Shown: positions 1-8,214 of the stretch, in pieces | Position numbering within the stretch: position 1 is the stretch's first letter | Layout: the number at the start of each line of letters is the position of its first letter | NCBI RefSeq assembly: GCF_026719745.1 | Contig: NZ_JAPPRQ010000011.1 | Coordinates: 186,001-250,000 of the forward strand | DNA length: 64,000 nucleotides | Direction of reading: 5' to 3' | DNA from: Clostridium sp. ZS2-4 | Lineage (GTDB): Bacteria > Bacillota > Clostridia > Clostridiales > Clostridiaceae | Position numbers and translations under genes: made by a program | Notes under the pieces: generated by a model | What the model was told of the DNA's origin: nothing | The model's input: only the letters and a program-made list of their open reading frames with translations | Databases searched by the model: none

Positions 1-213
1 ATTATAGTTAAATGTAGAAGTAGTTATGTTGAGGATGTTAAAGAAAAAATTAAAGAATGGAAAAACACAGCAGTTTATAGAGGCGAAGTTTTTGTTGCGG
101 CTGATGATAATTTAGAAGAAGGCTGTGCTGTGATTCAAAGAGAAAATGGCAAGATTGTTGTAGATATTAATAATGCAATAGAAAAGGTTAGAGAAATGTT
201 AATCACAGAATAA
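1..213 (+). CDS. fliH: FliH, flagellar export ATPase regulator (C-terminal part only)
   Basis: The window opens inside a reading frame whose last 70 codons are present, ending in TAA at 211-213. FliH is the cytosolic stator-like partner that holds the export ATPase FliI as an inactive dimer and docks it to the export gate. The visible part has the mixed alpha/beta pattern of a FliH C-terminus, with a VFVAADDNLEEG-type segment followed by a helix ending in EMLITE. The call rests mainly on position, directly before fliI, as in nearly all flagellar operons; sequence support is modest because two thirds of the protein lies outside the window. Confidence 0.72.
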   Translation: MIVKCRSSYVEDVKEKIKEWKNTAVYRGEVFVAADDNLEEGCAVIQRENGKIVVDINNAIEKVREMLITE

Positions 214-240
214 ATACTAGAAATTAAGGAACAGATAGTA

Positions 241-348
241 GGTGCTAGGTACTAGGTGCAAGGTACTAGTGAAGAATATTTTACTGGCTACTAGTCACTG
301 GAAACTGGTTACTAGAAACTGGTCACTGGTTACTGGCTACTGGTTACT
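241..348 (+). repeat. Intergenic heptanucleotide array, copy 1 (fliH-fliI)
   Basis: Four 7-mers of the form GGTGCTA/GGTACTA (241-268) are followed by a 14-nt break and then nine uninterrupted 7-mers (283-345) plus ACT. Read as (A/G)GNNACT, five positions are nearly fixed while the two middle bases vary (CT, TC, AA, TT). The array fills almost all of the 158-nt gap between fliH and fliI and ends just before the fliI ribosome binding site. Confidence 0.9.
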
Positions 349-371
349 AACTTAAAGGGGTTGGTGAAGTT

Positions 372-1682
372 TTGGGAATTTCACTGGATTTGCAAGGATT
401 AAAAGAGAAAATTAGCGAATGTGATTTTAAATATATTGAAGGAATGGTAAAACAGGTTATTGGTCTTACTATTGAAGTAGAAGGAATTAGAGCCTTTGTT
501 GGAGAGGTATGTACTATATATAATGAAAAAAATAAACCTATTATATGTGAGGTTGTAGGATTTAAAGAAGATAATGTAATATTAATGCCGCTTGGTGAGC
601 TTAATGGTATTGCACCAGGATGCAGAGTTATTTCATCCAAAAAGCCTTTAAGTGTTAGATGCTCAGAAAAATTGTTTGGTAAAGTTCTTGATGGGCTTGG
701 AAGGCCAATTGATGGTGAAGCTGTTAATGCAGGAGATGAATATCCGTTGGATACTGCTCCGCCTGATCCTCTGAAAAGAAGGAGAATTAAAGAACCTATA
801 GCAACAGGTGTTAGAGCCATTGATGGATTTTTAACCTGTGGTGAAGGACAGAGAATTGGTATTTTCGCAGGTAGTGGTGTTGGTAAAAGTACTACTTTAG
901 GTATGATAGCCAGAGAAGCAAAAGCAGATGTAAATGTTATAGCACTTATAGGTGAAAGAGGAAGAGAGGTTTTGGATTTCCTTGAAAAAGATTTGGGAGA
1001 AGAAGGTTTGAAAAAATCCATAATTGTTTGTGCAACTTCCGATCAGCCAGCCTTAGTGAGACTTAAAGGAAGCTTTACGGCTACTGCTATTGCTGAATAT
1101 TTTAGAGACAAGGGCAAAAAAGTTATTCTTATGATGGATTCTGTAACAAGATTTGCAATGGCACAGAGAGAAATTGGACTTGCAATAGGTGAACCGCCAG
1201 CAACTAAGGGGTATACACCTTCCGTATTTGCAATGCTTCCAAGACTTATGGAGAGGTCGGGTATGTCTGATAAGGGATCTATTACAGCCTTCTATACAGT
1301 TCTTGTTGATGGAGATGATTTTAATGAACCGATAGCAGATGCAGTAAGAGGTATTTTGGATGGGCATATAGTATTATCCAGAAATCTGGCTGCTAAAAAT
1401 CATTATCCTGCCATAGATATTTTAAGTAGTGTAAGCAGACTTATGTCAGAAATTGCTAAAGATGATCATAAGAAAGCAGCATCTTTTGCCAGAGATTTAT
1501 TGGCTACTTACAATAACTCAGAGGATTTAATAAATATAGGTGCCTATGTAAAGGGAAGCAATAAAAAAGTTGATATGGCTGTTCAATATATTGATACTAT
1601 TAATGCTTATTTGAGGCAAGGAATAAAAGAACATTCTGATTTTCAGATTAGTATTGAAAATTTAAAGAATATGTTTAGATAG
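372..1682 (+). CDS. fliI: FliI, flagellar type III export ATPase
   Basis: Hydrolyses ATP at the cytosolic base of the flagellar export apparatus to help unfold and feed rod, hook and filament subunits into the gate. The 436-aa length is normal for the family. An N-terminal beta-barrel-like region is followed by an F1-type nucleotide-binding domain with Walker A GSGVGKST (residues 167-174), GERGREV, and Walker B VILMMD (251-256) followed by SVTRFA. The start is TTG at 372, with AAAGGGG 11 nt upstream; the next ATG (444) would cut into the conserved N-terminal domain. fliJ follows after 24 nt. Co-transcription with the rest of the flagellar operon is inferred from spacing. Confidence 0.97.
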   Translation: MGISLDLQGLKEKISECDFKYIEGMVKQVIGLTIEVEGIRAFVGEVCTIYNEKNKPIICEVVGFKEDNVILMPLGELNGIAPGCRVISSKKPLSVRCSEKLFGKVLDGLGRPIDGEAVNAGDEYPLDTAPPDPLKRRRIKEPIATGVRAIDGFLTCGEGQRIGIFAGSGVGKSTTLGMIAREAKADVNVIALIGERGREVLDFLEKDLGEEGLKKSIIVCATSDQPALVRLKGSFTATAIAEYFRDKGKKVILMMDSVTRFAMAQREIGLAIGEPPATKGYTPSVFAMLPRLMERSGMSDKGSITAFYTVLVDGDDFNEPIADAVRGILDGHIVLSRNLAAKNHYPAIDILSSVSRLMSEIAKDDHKKAASFARDLLATYNNSEDLINIGAYVKGSNKKVDMAVQYIDTINAYLRQGIKEHSDFQISIENLKNMFR

Positions 1683-1706
1683 ATTATTTAGAATTGAGGA
1701 GCAAAT

Positions 1707-2144
1707 ATGTCTGGATTTAATTTTAGATTACAAAGGGTTCTTGATATTAGACTAGATAAGGAAGAAGAAAGTAAAAGAAGTTTTAAAGTAGCTCAGGATG
1801 AAAAAATCAAAGTTGAGAAAAAATTAAATGATCTAAAAATTAAATATGATAAATATTCTAAAGTTGACAGCAGCTGCAGCATAATTTCCAGAAAAATAAG
1901 ACAGAATTATTGCAATGCTCTGTATTTTAATATTGGAGAAACAACTATAGAGCTTGATGATAAAACTATAAAATTAGAAGAAAAAAGAGAAGAGTTAAAA
2001 CAAAGACAGATTGAAAGAAAGACTGTAGAGATCCTGAAAGATAAACAGAGAGAGGCTTATATTAAAGAGCAAAATTTAATAGAACAAAAAACAAATGATG
2101 AATTTGCTCTTTATGCATATATAAGAAATATGAAAAATCAATAA
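1707..2144 (+). CDS. fliJ: FliJ, flagellar export chaperone-escort protein
   Basis: FliJ is the small central-stalk-like coiled-coil protein that penetrates the FliI hexamer and links it to FlhA. The 145-aa product begins with SGFNFRLQRVLDIR, the usual FliJ opening, and is charged and helical almost throughout with heptad-like spacing, so a two-helix coiled coil is expected. ATG at 1707 is preceded by TTGAGGAGC. Sequence conservation in this family is weak, so the call leans on the opening motif, size and position between fliI and fliK. Confidence 0.9.
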   Translation: MSGFNFRLQRVLDIRLDKEEESKRSFKVAQDEKIKVEKKLNDLKIKYDKYSKVDSSCSIISRKIRQNYCNALYFNIGETTIELDDKTIKLEEKREELKQRQIERKTVEILKDKQREAYIKEQNLIEQKTNDEFALYAYIRNMKNQ

Positions 2145-2164
2145 TTATGAAAGGAGGCAAAATT

Positions 2165-3583
2165 TTGAACAATGCTAGCTTAAATGTTTTAAACAACATA
2201 AAGGTTGATCTTAAGCCCATGAATAAAGGGATATCACAAGCTAAAGATGTAAAATCAGAGGATAAATCTAATAACAGTAAAGATTTCCGAAAACTTCTAA
2301 GCAGTGTATCAAAAGAGGATAAACCTTTAAAAGAAAAGCAGGACAAGGAAGTTGCAGATTCAAAAGATTTAGATTCAAAGGAGTTAGAAGTAAAGGATGC
2401 ACAGACAAAAGAAGTAGGATTAAAAGATTTGAATCCAAAAGGTTTAGAAGAAATAATGCAAGATGATACAGATTCTACTAAGGAATTAATGGAGTTAATT
2501 CAAAGTTTAGTTAGTGGACAGATAACTTTAAAAGAATTTTTAGAAAAGATGCCTGAAAATACAGATACTTTGGAGGATTTAGCAGTAGAATTAGGCACTC
2601 AAGTAGTAGATGTTATAAAAAACAATATTACTATGGATGCAGACAAAGTCAGTGAACTTTCAAAGAATTTAAAGAGTGACATACTGGAAATATTAAATAG
2701 TGAACCAAAGTCATTTCAGGATATTATTCAAAAAACAAATGATAAGGTTGTAAACAGACTAAAAGAAGAAGGTATCGACTTAAATTCTTTAGAAAATGGG
2801 AATAAAGTTACAAAAGATGTACAAGCTCAAATAATAGAAGTTTTAAAAGGTAAATTATTAGATAGTAAACCTTCAAAAAATAAGGCTTTAAAAATAAAAG
2901 ATGCTAATGCTATTGTTAATGAAGTTCCTAATAAGCAGCAAACAGAAACAAAGGTAGATGCAAAGAGTAAAGAAAGTAGTAGTAAAAATTCAAATGGTTT
3001 AAATCACAGCAGTGAAGATAAACTTTTAAAGGAACTTGCATCAGCAGATAAGAAAGATACTAACTCTAAATTTAGCAAGGTTATGAATTTTATGAATCAG
3101 TTTAATAAAGTTGACACTGCAAGCTCCGTAGAAGGAAATGTGAAACCTATGGTAGTGAATAAGAACACTCTTATTACTGATATGATTAAAAGTGTTAAGT
3201 TTATGGAATTAAACGATATGAAGGAAATTACAGTAAAAGTAATGCCAAGAGAACTTGGAGAAGTTGTAATAAAGCTAACTATGGAGAATGGACTTATGAA
3301 AGCAAATATAACTGCTAACAACAAAGAGGCATATAATCTGCTAAATTCAAATCTTCAAGAGTTGAATGACAAGTTGGGAAATGGAGAAATTAAAATTCAG
3401 AACTTTACAATTGATATTTACAATGGAGACACTACGTTTTTTAGTAATGAAAAGAACAGACAACAAAATGGACAATCTACCAACAAAGGTAAAAATTCAA
3501 CTATTTCAATTAATGAAGAGGATGTTCAAAATATTGAACATACAAAAATTATAGACAACAGCAATGTAAATGCTTTTGTGTAA
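2165..3583 (+). CDS. fliK: FliK, flagellar hook-length control protein
   Basis: FliK measures hook length and switches export specificity from hook to filament by touching FlhB. The product is very hydrophilic, rich in Lys, Asp, Glu and Ser, with loose SK/DLxxKxLE-type repeats in the first 90 residues. The compact C-terminal hook-length domain lies at about residues 340-420 and contains MPRELGEVVIKLTMENG. I place the start at TTG 2165 (472 aa): AAAGGAGG at 2150-2157 lies 7 nt upstream of it and overlaps the in-frame ATG at 2147, which therefore cannot use it. FlhB, its partner, is encoded downstream as part of a fusion. Confidence 0.9.
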   Translation: MNNASLNVLNNIKVDLKPMNKGISQAKDVKSEDKSNNSKDFRKLLSSVSKEDKPLKEKQDKEVADSKDLDSKELEVKDAQTKEVGLKDLNPKGLEEIMQDDTDSTKELMELIQSLVSGQITLKEFLEKMPENTDTLEDLAVELGTQVVDVIKNNITMDADKVSELSKNLKSDILEILNSEPKSFQDIIQKTNDKVVNRLKEEGIDLNSLENGNKVTKDVQAQIIEVLKGKLLDSKPSKNKALKIKDANAIVNEVPNKQQTETKVDAKSKESSSKNSNGLNHSSEDKLLKELASADKKDTNSKFSKVMNFMNQFNKVDTASSVEGNVKPMVVNKNTLITDMIKSVKFMELNDMKEITVKVMPRELGEVVIKLTMENGLMKANITANNKEAYNLLNSNLQELNDKLGNGEIKIQNFTIDIYNGDTTFFSNEKNRQQNGQSTNKGKNSTISINEEDVQNIEHTKIIDNSNVNAFV

Positions 3584-3594
3584 GGAGGGACAAA

Positions 3595-4326
3595 ATGCCG
3601 GAGAGTGTTAATAAGTCAGTACAGAGTGGATTTCAAGTTGATAATTCAAATTCTACAAGTGCTACCAAAAGAGGAACCAGAATAGTAAAAAAAGGTCATG
3701 AAATGGACAAAAATGCTTTTTTGAGAATTCTAACAGCAGAGCTTACCAATCAGGATCCTATGAATACCAAGGATTCAACAGCTTATGTATCTCAATTGGC
3801 TCAATTTTCAAGTCTGGAGCAGATGGCTAATTTAAACAATACAATGAGCTTCAATGCGGCAGGCAGTCTGGTTGGAAGAACAGTAGCTTTAAATGTCTAT
3901 GATGATTGGGGTCATCAATATGGTGGAATAGTTAAAAATGTTGCTAAAAATGGAGATGAAATAAAGTTAACAGTTAATGTTCCTAAATATATAGGAGATA
4001 AAGTTACTGATTTTGAAGATAAAGAATTTGATTTAAAAGATATGTCAGAGGTTTTAAATATTCCAACAGAGGATACCAAATTCCTTGGATATCTAAGCGA
4101 TAATATGACTTATTTAAATAATAATATGAACTTTATGGTTGCGTCATCTATGATAAACAAAAATGTTGATTTAAGTACTATGGATGGAGAAGAAGAAAAA
4201 AAATACTCAGGTATTGTAACAGAAGTTTATAAAGCAAAAGAAGGAATAAAATTGAAGGTTAAGCTTGATGGCAGTGATGAGGAAAAAGAATTCTTTTTCG
4301 ATAATGTAACAAAGGTTAAACAATAA
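3595..4326 (+). CDS. flgD: FlgD, hook-cap scaffold protein with a duplicated C-terminal module
   Basis: FlgD caps the growing hook and lets hook subunits (FlgE) assemble. Residues about 33-85 carry the conserved FlgD N-terminal signature (DKNAFLRILTAELTNQDPMN, then SQLAQFSSLEQMANLNNTM). Beyond that the protein is internally repeated: residues about 74-155 and 167-242 align with a constant offset of 94, matching LNNTMSF/LNNNMNF, SLVGRTVAL/SMINKNVDL and GGIVKNV/SGIVTEV. The 243-aa length is longer than a minimal FlgD, consistent with the extra module. ATG at 3595 follows AAGGAGGG. The duplication is seen directly; its effect on cap structure is unknown. Confidence 0.95.
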   Translation: MPESVNKSVQSGFQVDNSNSTSATKRGTRIVKKGHEMDKNAFLRILTAELTNQDPMNTKDSTAYVSQLAQFSSLEQMANLNNTMSFNAAGSLVGRTVALNVYDDWGHQYGGIVKNVAKNGDEIKLTVNVPKYIGDKVTDFEDKEFDLKDMSEVLNIPTEDTKFLGYLSDNMTYLNNNMNFMVASSMINKNVDLSTMDGEEEKKYSGIVTEVYKAKEGIKLKVKLDGSDEEKEFFFDNVTKVKQ

Positions 4327-4341
4327 AGTTGGGTGGTGCAT

Positions 4342-4731
4342 ATGGGATATAGAGTTTTAAATGGAAAGTTATATCCAGTTGGGAATTTCCCAGAGAGCAG
4401 TAAGCCAAAAACTAAAGTAAACAACAATACAGAAAATGCTTTCAAAGATATTCTAAAAACAGAAATTGACAAAAAATGTAATTTTATAATTTCAAATCAT
4501 GCTGCCCAAAGGTTGTCAGACAGAAATATAAATTTTAATGAAGCAGATATGAGAAACATAAATGAAGGCATAAATAGAGCCAGTGAAAAAGGTTCTAAAG
4601 ATTCATTAATTATTTATAAGGATGTAGCTTTAGTTGCAAGCATTAAAAACAGAACAATAATAACTGCTGTAGATAAAGAAAGTAGCAGAGGAAATGTATT
4701 CACCAATATAGATAGTGTAGTTTTGTTATAG
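4342..4731 (+). CDS. Flagellar operon protein (TIGR02530 type)
   Basis: A small conserved protein found between flgD and flgE in many Firmicute and spirochete flagellar operons; its function is not established. The 129-aa product has the family core at about residues 50-115: ISNHAAQRLSDRNI, a helix, KGSKDSLIIYKDVALVAS and NRTIITAVD. I prefer ATG 4342 to the in-frame GTG codons at 4333 and 4336, because GGGTGGTG (4331-4338) then serves as the ribosome binding site instead of being translated. The stop is followed by a 158-nt gap that contains heptamer array 2. Confidence 0.85.
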   Translation: MGYRVLNGKLYPVGNFPESSKPKTKVNNNTENAFKDILKTEIDKKCNFIISNHAAQRLSDRNINFNEADMRNINEGINRASEKGSKDSLIIYKDVALVASIKNRTIITAVDKESSRGNVFTNIDSVVLL

Positions 4732-4784
4732 GCTGGACCGAAAGGAAGCCAAACTCTGAGGAATGACAGAATCAGAGAAAGATC

Positions 4785-4864
4785 AGTAACCAATACCCAG
4801 TAACCAGTGACCAATAAGGAAAATAATGTTTTAAATGGTTACTGGAAACTGGCTACTGGCAACT
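4785..4864. repeat. Heptanucleotide array, copy 2: inverted 4 x 7-nt arms
   Basis: Left arm 4785-4812 is AGTAACC, AATACCC, AGTAACC, AGTGACC. Right arm 4837-4864 is GGTTACT, GGAAACT, GGCTACT, GGCAACT. The arms are imperfect inverted copies, each exactly 28 nt, separated by 24 AT-rich bases, so the transcript could fold into a long hairpin. It lies just upstream of the flgE ribosome binding site. Confidence 0.9.
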
Positions 4865-4889
4865 AAAAATAAACTGGAGGTATGTTTAG

Positions 4890-6383
4890 ATGTTAAGATC
4901 AATGTATTCAGGAATTAGTGGTATGAAAGTTAATCAAACAAAGCTGGATGTGGCAGGTAATAATATAGCTAATGTTGGAACTACAGGCTTTAAATCTTCA
5001 AGGGTTAGATTCCAAGATATGTTAAGTCAAAATGTATCAGAAGCATTAGGACCAGGAAGAAACACTGGAGGGGTTAATCCAAGACAGGTTGGACTTGGAG
5101 TTCAAGTAGCTGGTATAGATACTATTGTGAGTCAAGGTATGATGCAGCCTACAAGTAGAAATCTTGATGTAGCTGTAGATGGAACAGGATATTTTGTAGT
5201 TGCAAAAGGTGCAATACCTCAAAGCAATGCAACTGGTATTTCTGTAGATGAAAGTTCTCACACTATGAGTGGAAGTGGTTTAGCAGTAAGCTTTACAAGA
5301 GATGGTTCTTTTACATTAGATAATTATGGGAATTTATTAACTTCAGATGGATATAGAGTTATGGGATATGCATTACAAGAAAAAAAGGATGAGGATGGAA
5401 ATACAAAGGATATAGATAGTATAGATTATAGTGCTAATGGGACAGTAAACTTTGTTGATTCAGATTCTAAATATGGAATTAAAGCTTCGGGAACATTGGT
5501 TCCGCTTAGAATACCTGATAGTGTACACATAGAAGCTTTTAGCAACGCTAAAGATAAAGATGGAACAGAAATAACCACAGATATGGGTTATACAGGAACA
5601 GGAAAATTAAAAAAAGATGATGGTACTAATTTGTTAACGGCAAGTCCTAAATTACAGATTACAGAACCAGCTACTAATGGTAAATATCGTGGAGATAAAG
5701 ATTTGAAAATTGAAGTTAAATGGGTAAAGAATCCTAAAAATAATGCAGATGGTACAAAATGGGATGGAACAGGTGATGCCCCTTCAGCAGGTTATAGGGG
5801 TTTCATTAATGGAGATGAAAAAGGTGAAGTGGCAAGTACAAAAATTGAAGTGGATAAAAATGGAAAAATAAAAGGCGTAGATGAGGATTATAAGGAGGCA
5901 GACAAAATAAATGAAATCACTCTTACTGGAGAACCTGCTGGTATGGATGATGCAGATAAAGATAAATATAGTTGGTCATTTACTTTAAGAGCTGAAACAG
6001 ATAAAAAAATAAGAAGCTTCTCTATAGAAAAAGAAGGAATAATAAAGGCTGTTCTAGATGATGGTAGTGTTAGTGCTTTAGGACAGATAGCTATGGCGTC
6101 ATTTAAAAATCCTGAGGGACTTAAGAAAGCAGGAAAAAATATGTTGGAAAATACTGCCAACTCAGGAGTGCCAATAATTAGAAGTGGGGTAGGAGCTCCT
6201 GCAGGTACGGATAATGGAGATGGATACGGAGATATGCTTCAAGGAATGCTTGAAATGTCAAATGTTGACCTGTCAGAACAGTTTACAGATATGATAGTAA
6301 CAACAAGAGCCTTCCAGGCAGCAGGTAAAATGATTTCAACAGGAGATGAAATTCTTCAAGATATAATCAACCTTAAAAGATAG
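4890..6383 (+). CDS. flgE: FlgE, flagellar hook protein with an enlarged central domain
   Basis: FlgE polymerises into the flexible hook that joins rod to filament. The N-terminal rod/hook signature is MLRSMYSGISGMKVNQTKL followed by AGNNIANVGTTGFK, and the C-terminal signature is NVDLSEQFTDMIVTTRAFQA ending in ILQDIINLKR; these helices pair to form the D0/D1 core. At 497 aa it is longer than many Gram-positive hook proteins. The extra length lies in residues about 195-390, a Lys/Asp/Gly-rich surface domain with no motif I recognise. ATG 4890 has CTGGAGG 9 nt upstream. The TAG stop overlaps the first unit of heptamer array 3. Confidence 0.95.
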   Translation: MLRSMYSGISGMKVNQTKLDVAGNNIANVGTTGFKSSRVRFQDMLSQNVSEALGPGRNTGGVNPRQVGLGVQVAGIDTIVSQGMMQPTSRNLDVAVDGTGYFVVAKGAIPQSNATGISVDESSHTMSGSGLAVSFTRDGSFTLDNYGNLLTSDGYRVMGYALQEKKDEDGNTKDIDSIDYSANGTVNFVDSDSKYGIKASGTLVPLRIPDSVHIEAFSNAKDKDGTEITTDMGYTGTGKLKKDDGTNLLTASPKLQITEPATNGKYRGDKDLKIEVKWVKNPKNNADGTKWDGTGDAPSAGYRGFINGDEKGEVASTKIEVDKNGKIKGVDEDYKEADKINEITLTGEPAGMDDADKDKYSWSFTLRAETDKKIRSFSIEKEGIIKAVLDDGSVSALGQIAMASFKNPEGLKKAGKNMLENTANSGVPIIRSGVGAPAGTDNGDGYGDMLQGMLEMSNVDLSEQFTDMIVTTRAFQAAGKMISTGDEILQDIINLKR

Positions 6384-6452
6384 TAACCAGTAACCCAGTA
6401 ACCAGTGATTGAAATGTGGAATTTGGTTACTGGCTACTGGTAACTGGTTACT
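6382..6452. repeat. Heptanucleotide array, copy 3: inverted arms starting in the flgE stop codon
   Basis: Left arm at 6382-6403 has AGTAACC, AGTAACCC (one base longer) and AGTAACC, then AGTGATT. Right arm at 6425-6452 has GGTTACT, GGCTACT, GGTAACT, GGTTACT. The first unit begins at the AG of the flgE stop codon TAG (6381-6383). The two arms can pair around an AT-rich loop. Confidence 0.9.
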
Positions 6453-6475
6453 AAGAAAAAGCGGGGGTTTTAAAA

Positions 6476-6667
6476 ATGATAAATCTTACTGGAATGAATC
6501 ACAAAGCAATGTATTTAAATGCTGATCATATAGAAAAAATGGAGGAAGTTCCGGAAACGTTAATAACATTGACTAATGGAAAAAAATATATTGTGCTTGA
6601 ATCAACGGAAGAAGTAATTAAGAGGGTTATTGAGTACAAAAGAAAAATTTTTACGTTGGGTTTATAG
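6476..6667 (+). CDS. flbD: FlbD-family flagellar protein
   Basis: A 63-aa protein of the FlbD family, which sits between flgE and motA or fliL in Firmicute and spirochete flagellar operons; in this phylum its role is unclear. The family pattern is visible: MINLTGMNHKAMYLNADHIE, then VPETLITLTNGKKYIV and VIEYKRKI. It is unrelated to the Caulobacter transcription factor with the same name. ATG 6476 follows GCGGGGG, and motA begins 12 nt after the stop. Confidence 0.9.
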   Translation: MINLTGMNHKAMYLNADHIEKMEEVPETLITLTNGKKYIVLESTEEVIKRVIEYKRKIFTLGL

Positions 6668-6679
6668 GAGGCAGTTACA

Positions 6680-7486
6680 ATGAAAAGACAGGATGTAATG
6701 ACACTGGTTGGATTGATAGCAGGATTTGGAATGGTTGCTTTTGGAATGCTTAGTGGTGGAACTTTTGGCATGTTCTTTGATCCATCTTCATTGGCTATAA
6801 CAGTTGGAGGTTCCTTTTGCTCTCTTTTAGTTAACTATCCTTTAACTGAATTTAAGAGACTTGTAAAGGTAATAGCTCAATCTTTTAAAGAGACAAGTAT
6901 GGGAGGGTTAGAGATTATTAATCAATTCTCTGAACTTTCTAAAAAAGCTAGAAGAGAAGGTCTGCTATCCCTTGAAGAGGATATAGAAAAGGTAAATGAT
7001 GCTTTTCTTAAAAAAGGTCTTCAAATGGTAGTTGATGGTATAGAACCTGAAACTATACGTGAAATACTGGAACTTGAAATTGGAGAAATGGAGAAAAGAC
7101 ATAAGGATGGAGCAGATATGCTTAAATCTTGGGGTGGATACGCACCTGCATTTGGTATGTTAGGTACACTTATAGGACTTATTCAAATGCTGGCTAATCT
7201 TAGTGATCCTACTGCTCTTGGACCAGGAATGAGTAAGGCACTTATAACAACCTTTTATGGTTCTCTAGTGGCAAGCTTAATATTAAATCCAATGTCAGCC
7301 AATCTGGTATATAAGAGCAGCATAGAAGCAACTATTAGCGAAATGATGTTAGAGGGGATACTTGCAATACAGTCTGGAGTAAATCCTAGAATTGTTGAGG
7401 AAAAACTTGTTTCATATCTAAACAGGGAGGATAAGACCAAATTCTATCAAGTTCAAGCAGCTAATGGGGAGGTAGAAGATGTCTAG
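6680..7486 (+). CDS. motA: MotA, flagellar stator ion-channel subunit
   Basis: MotA and MotB form the stator that couples ion flow through the membrane to rotor torque. The 268-aa product shows the MotA pattern of four membrane segments: two near the N-terminus (about residues 5-25 and 30-52), a large cytoplasmic loop rich in charged residues that touches FliG, then two more at about 155-175 and 185-208 around GGYAPAFGMLGTLIGLI and a conserved PMSANL. ATG 6680 follows AGGAGG. motB starts inside the last codons, an 8-nt overlap that suggests translational coupling. The coupling ion (proton or sodium) cannot be told from sequence alone. Confidence 0.96.
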   Translation: MKRQDVMTLVGLIAGFGMVAFGMLSGGTFGMFFDPSSLAITVGGSFCSLLVNYPLTEFKRLVKVIAQSFKETSMGGLEIINQFSELSKKARREGLLSLEEDIEKVNDAFLKKGLQMVVDGIEPETIREILELEIGEMEKRHKDGADMLKSWGGYAPAFGMLGTLIGLIQMLANLSDPTALGPGMSKALITTFYGSLVASLILNPMSANLVYKSSIEATISEMMLEGILAIQSGVNPRIVEEKLVSYLNREDKTKFYQVQAANGEVEDV

Positions 7487-8213
7487 AAGGAAAAAGCCGC
7501 AGTCAGATGGAGGAGCTAATGAAGAATGGTTAGCAACCTATGCAGACACAATAACATTAATACTTACATTCTTTGTTTTACTTTATTCTTTTTCTTCAAT
7601 TGATGCAGTGAAATTTCAAAGAATATCTTCTTCACTGCAATCGGTATTATCTGGAAAGAGTGATGATTCTATATTAGAGTTTAATATGAGTGGAGAAGTT
7701 CCGATAGTAGGAGCTCCTATAGATATGGGACCTAAGCAAACAGGTACTACTGAGAGCGAACAGATGTATAAAAAGATTAAAGGGTTTATTGACAGTAATA
7801 ATTTAAAAGATACAATTCAAATAAAAACAGACAGCAGAGGAGTTATTATGGAGCTTAAAGATAATGTTTTATTTGATATAGGAAAGGCTGAAATAAAAAA
7901 TTCCAGTAAAGCAATTTTAGATAAAATAAATTCACTTATATCAACTTTTCCGAATGAAGTTATTGTTGAAGGACATACGGATAATGTGCCTATTAACACT
8001 GCAAAGTATCCTAGCAACTGGGAATTATCAACACAAAGAGCTGTTAATGTTTTAAAATATTTTGTTCAAGTTAAGAGGCAAAATCCTCAAAGATTTCAAG
8101 CGGCAGGGTATGGAGAGTACCGTCCTATAGCTCCAAATAGTAATGATACAAACAGAGCAAAAAATAGAAGAGTTAATATTTTAATTACATCAGGGGAAAG
8201 GAAGAAAAAATAG
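7479..8213 (+). CDS. motB: MotB, flagellar stator peptidoglycan-anchored subunit
   Basis: MotB supplies the ion-binding aspartate of the stator and anchors it to the cell wall. The N-terminal segment EEWLATYADTITLILTFFVL contains Asp23, the expected ion-binding residue, at the start of the single membrane helix. The C-terminal OmpA-like domain (about residues 105-240) includes LFDIGKAEI, the peptidoglycan-binding EGHTDNVPI and NRRVNILI. The 244-aa length is typical. The gene overlaps motA by 8 nt, and fliL begins one base after its stop, so the three are very probably translated in step. Confidence 0.96.
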   Translation: MSRRKKPQSDGGANEEWLATYADTITLILTFFVLLYSFSSIDAVKFQRISSSLQSVLSGKSDDSILEFNMSGEVPIVGAPIDMGPKQTGTTESEQMYKKIKGFIDSNNLKDTIQIKTDSRGVIMELKDNVLFDIGKAEIKNSSKAILDKINSLISTFPNEVIVEGHTDNVPINTAKYPSNWELSTQRAVNVLKYFVQVKRQNPQRFQAAGYGEYRPIAPNSNDTNRAKNRRVNILITSGERKKK

Positions 8214-8214
8214 A

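Noticed and set aside
241-348. Short repeats that might be a CRISPR array
   Set aside because: Units are 7 nt with no unique spacers of 30-40 nt and no cas genes nearby.
347-1021. 224-codon open frame on the - strand
   Set aside because: It is wholly antisense to fliI, which has all family motifs, and the composition is that of a shadow frame (Ser, Pro, Ile rich).
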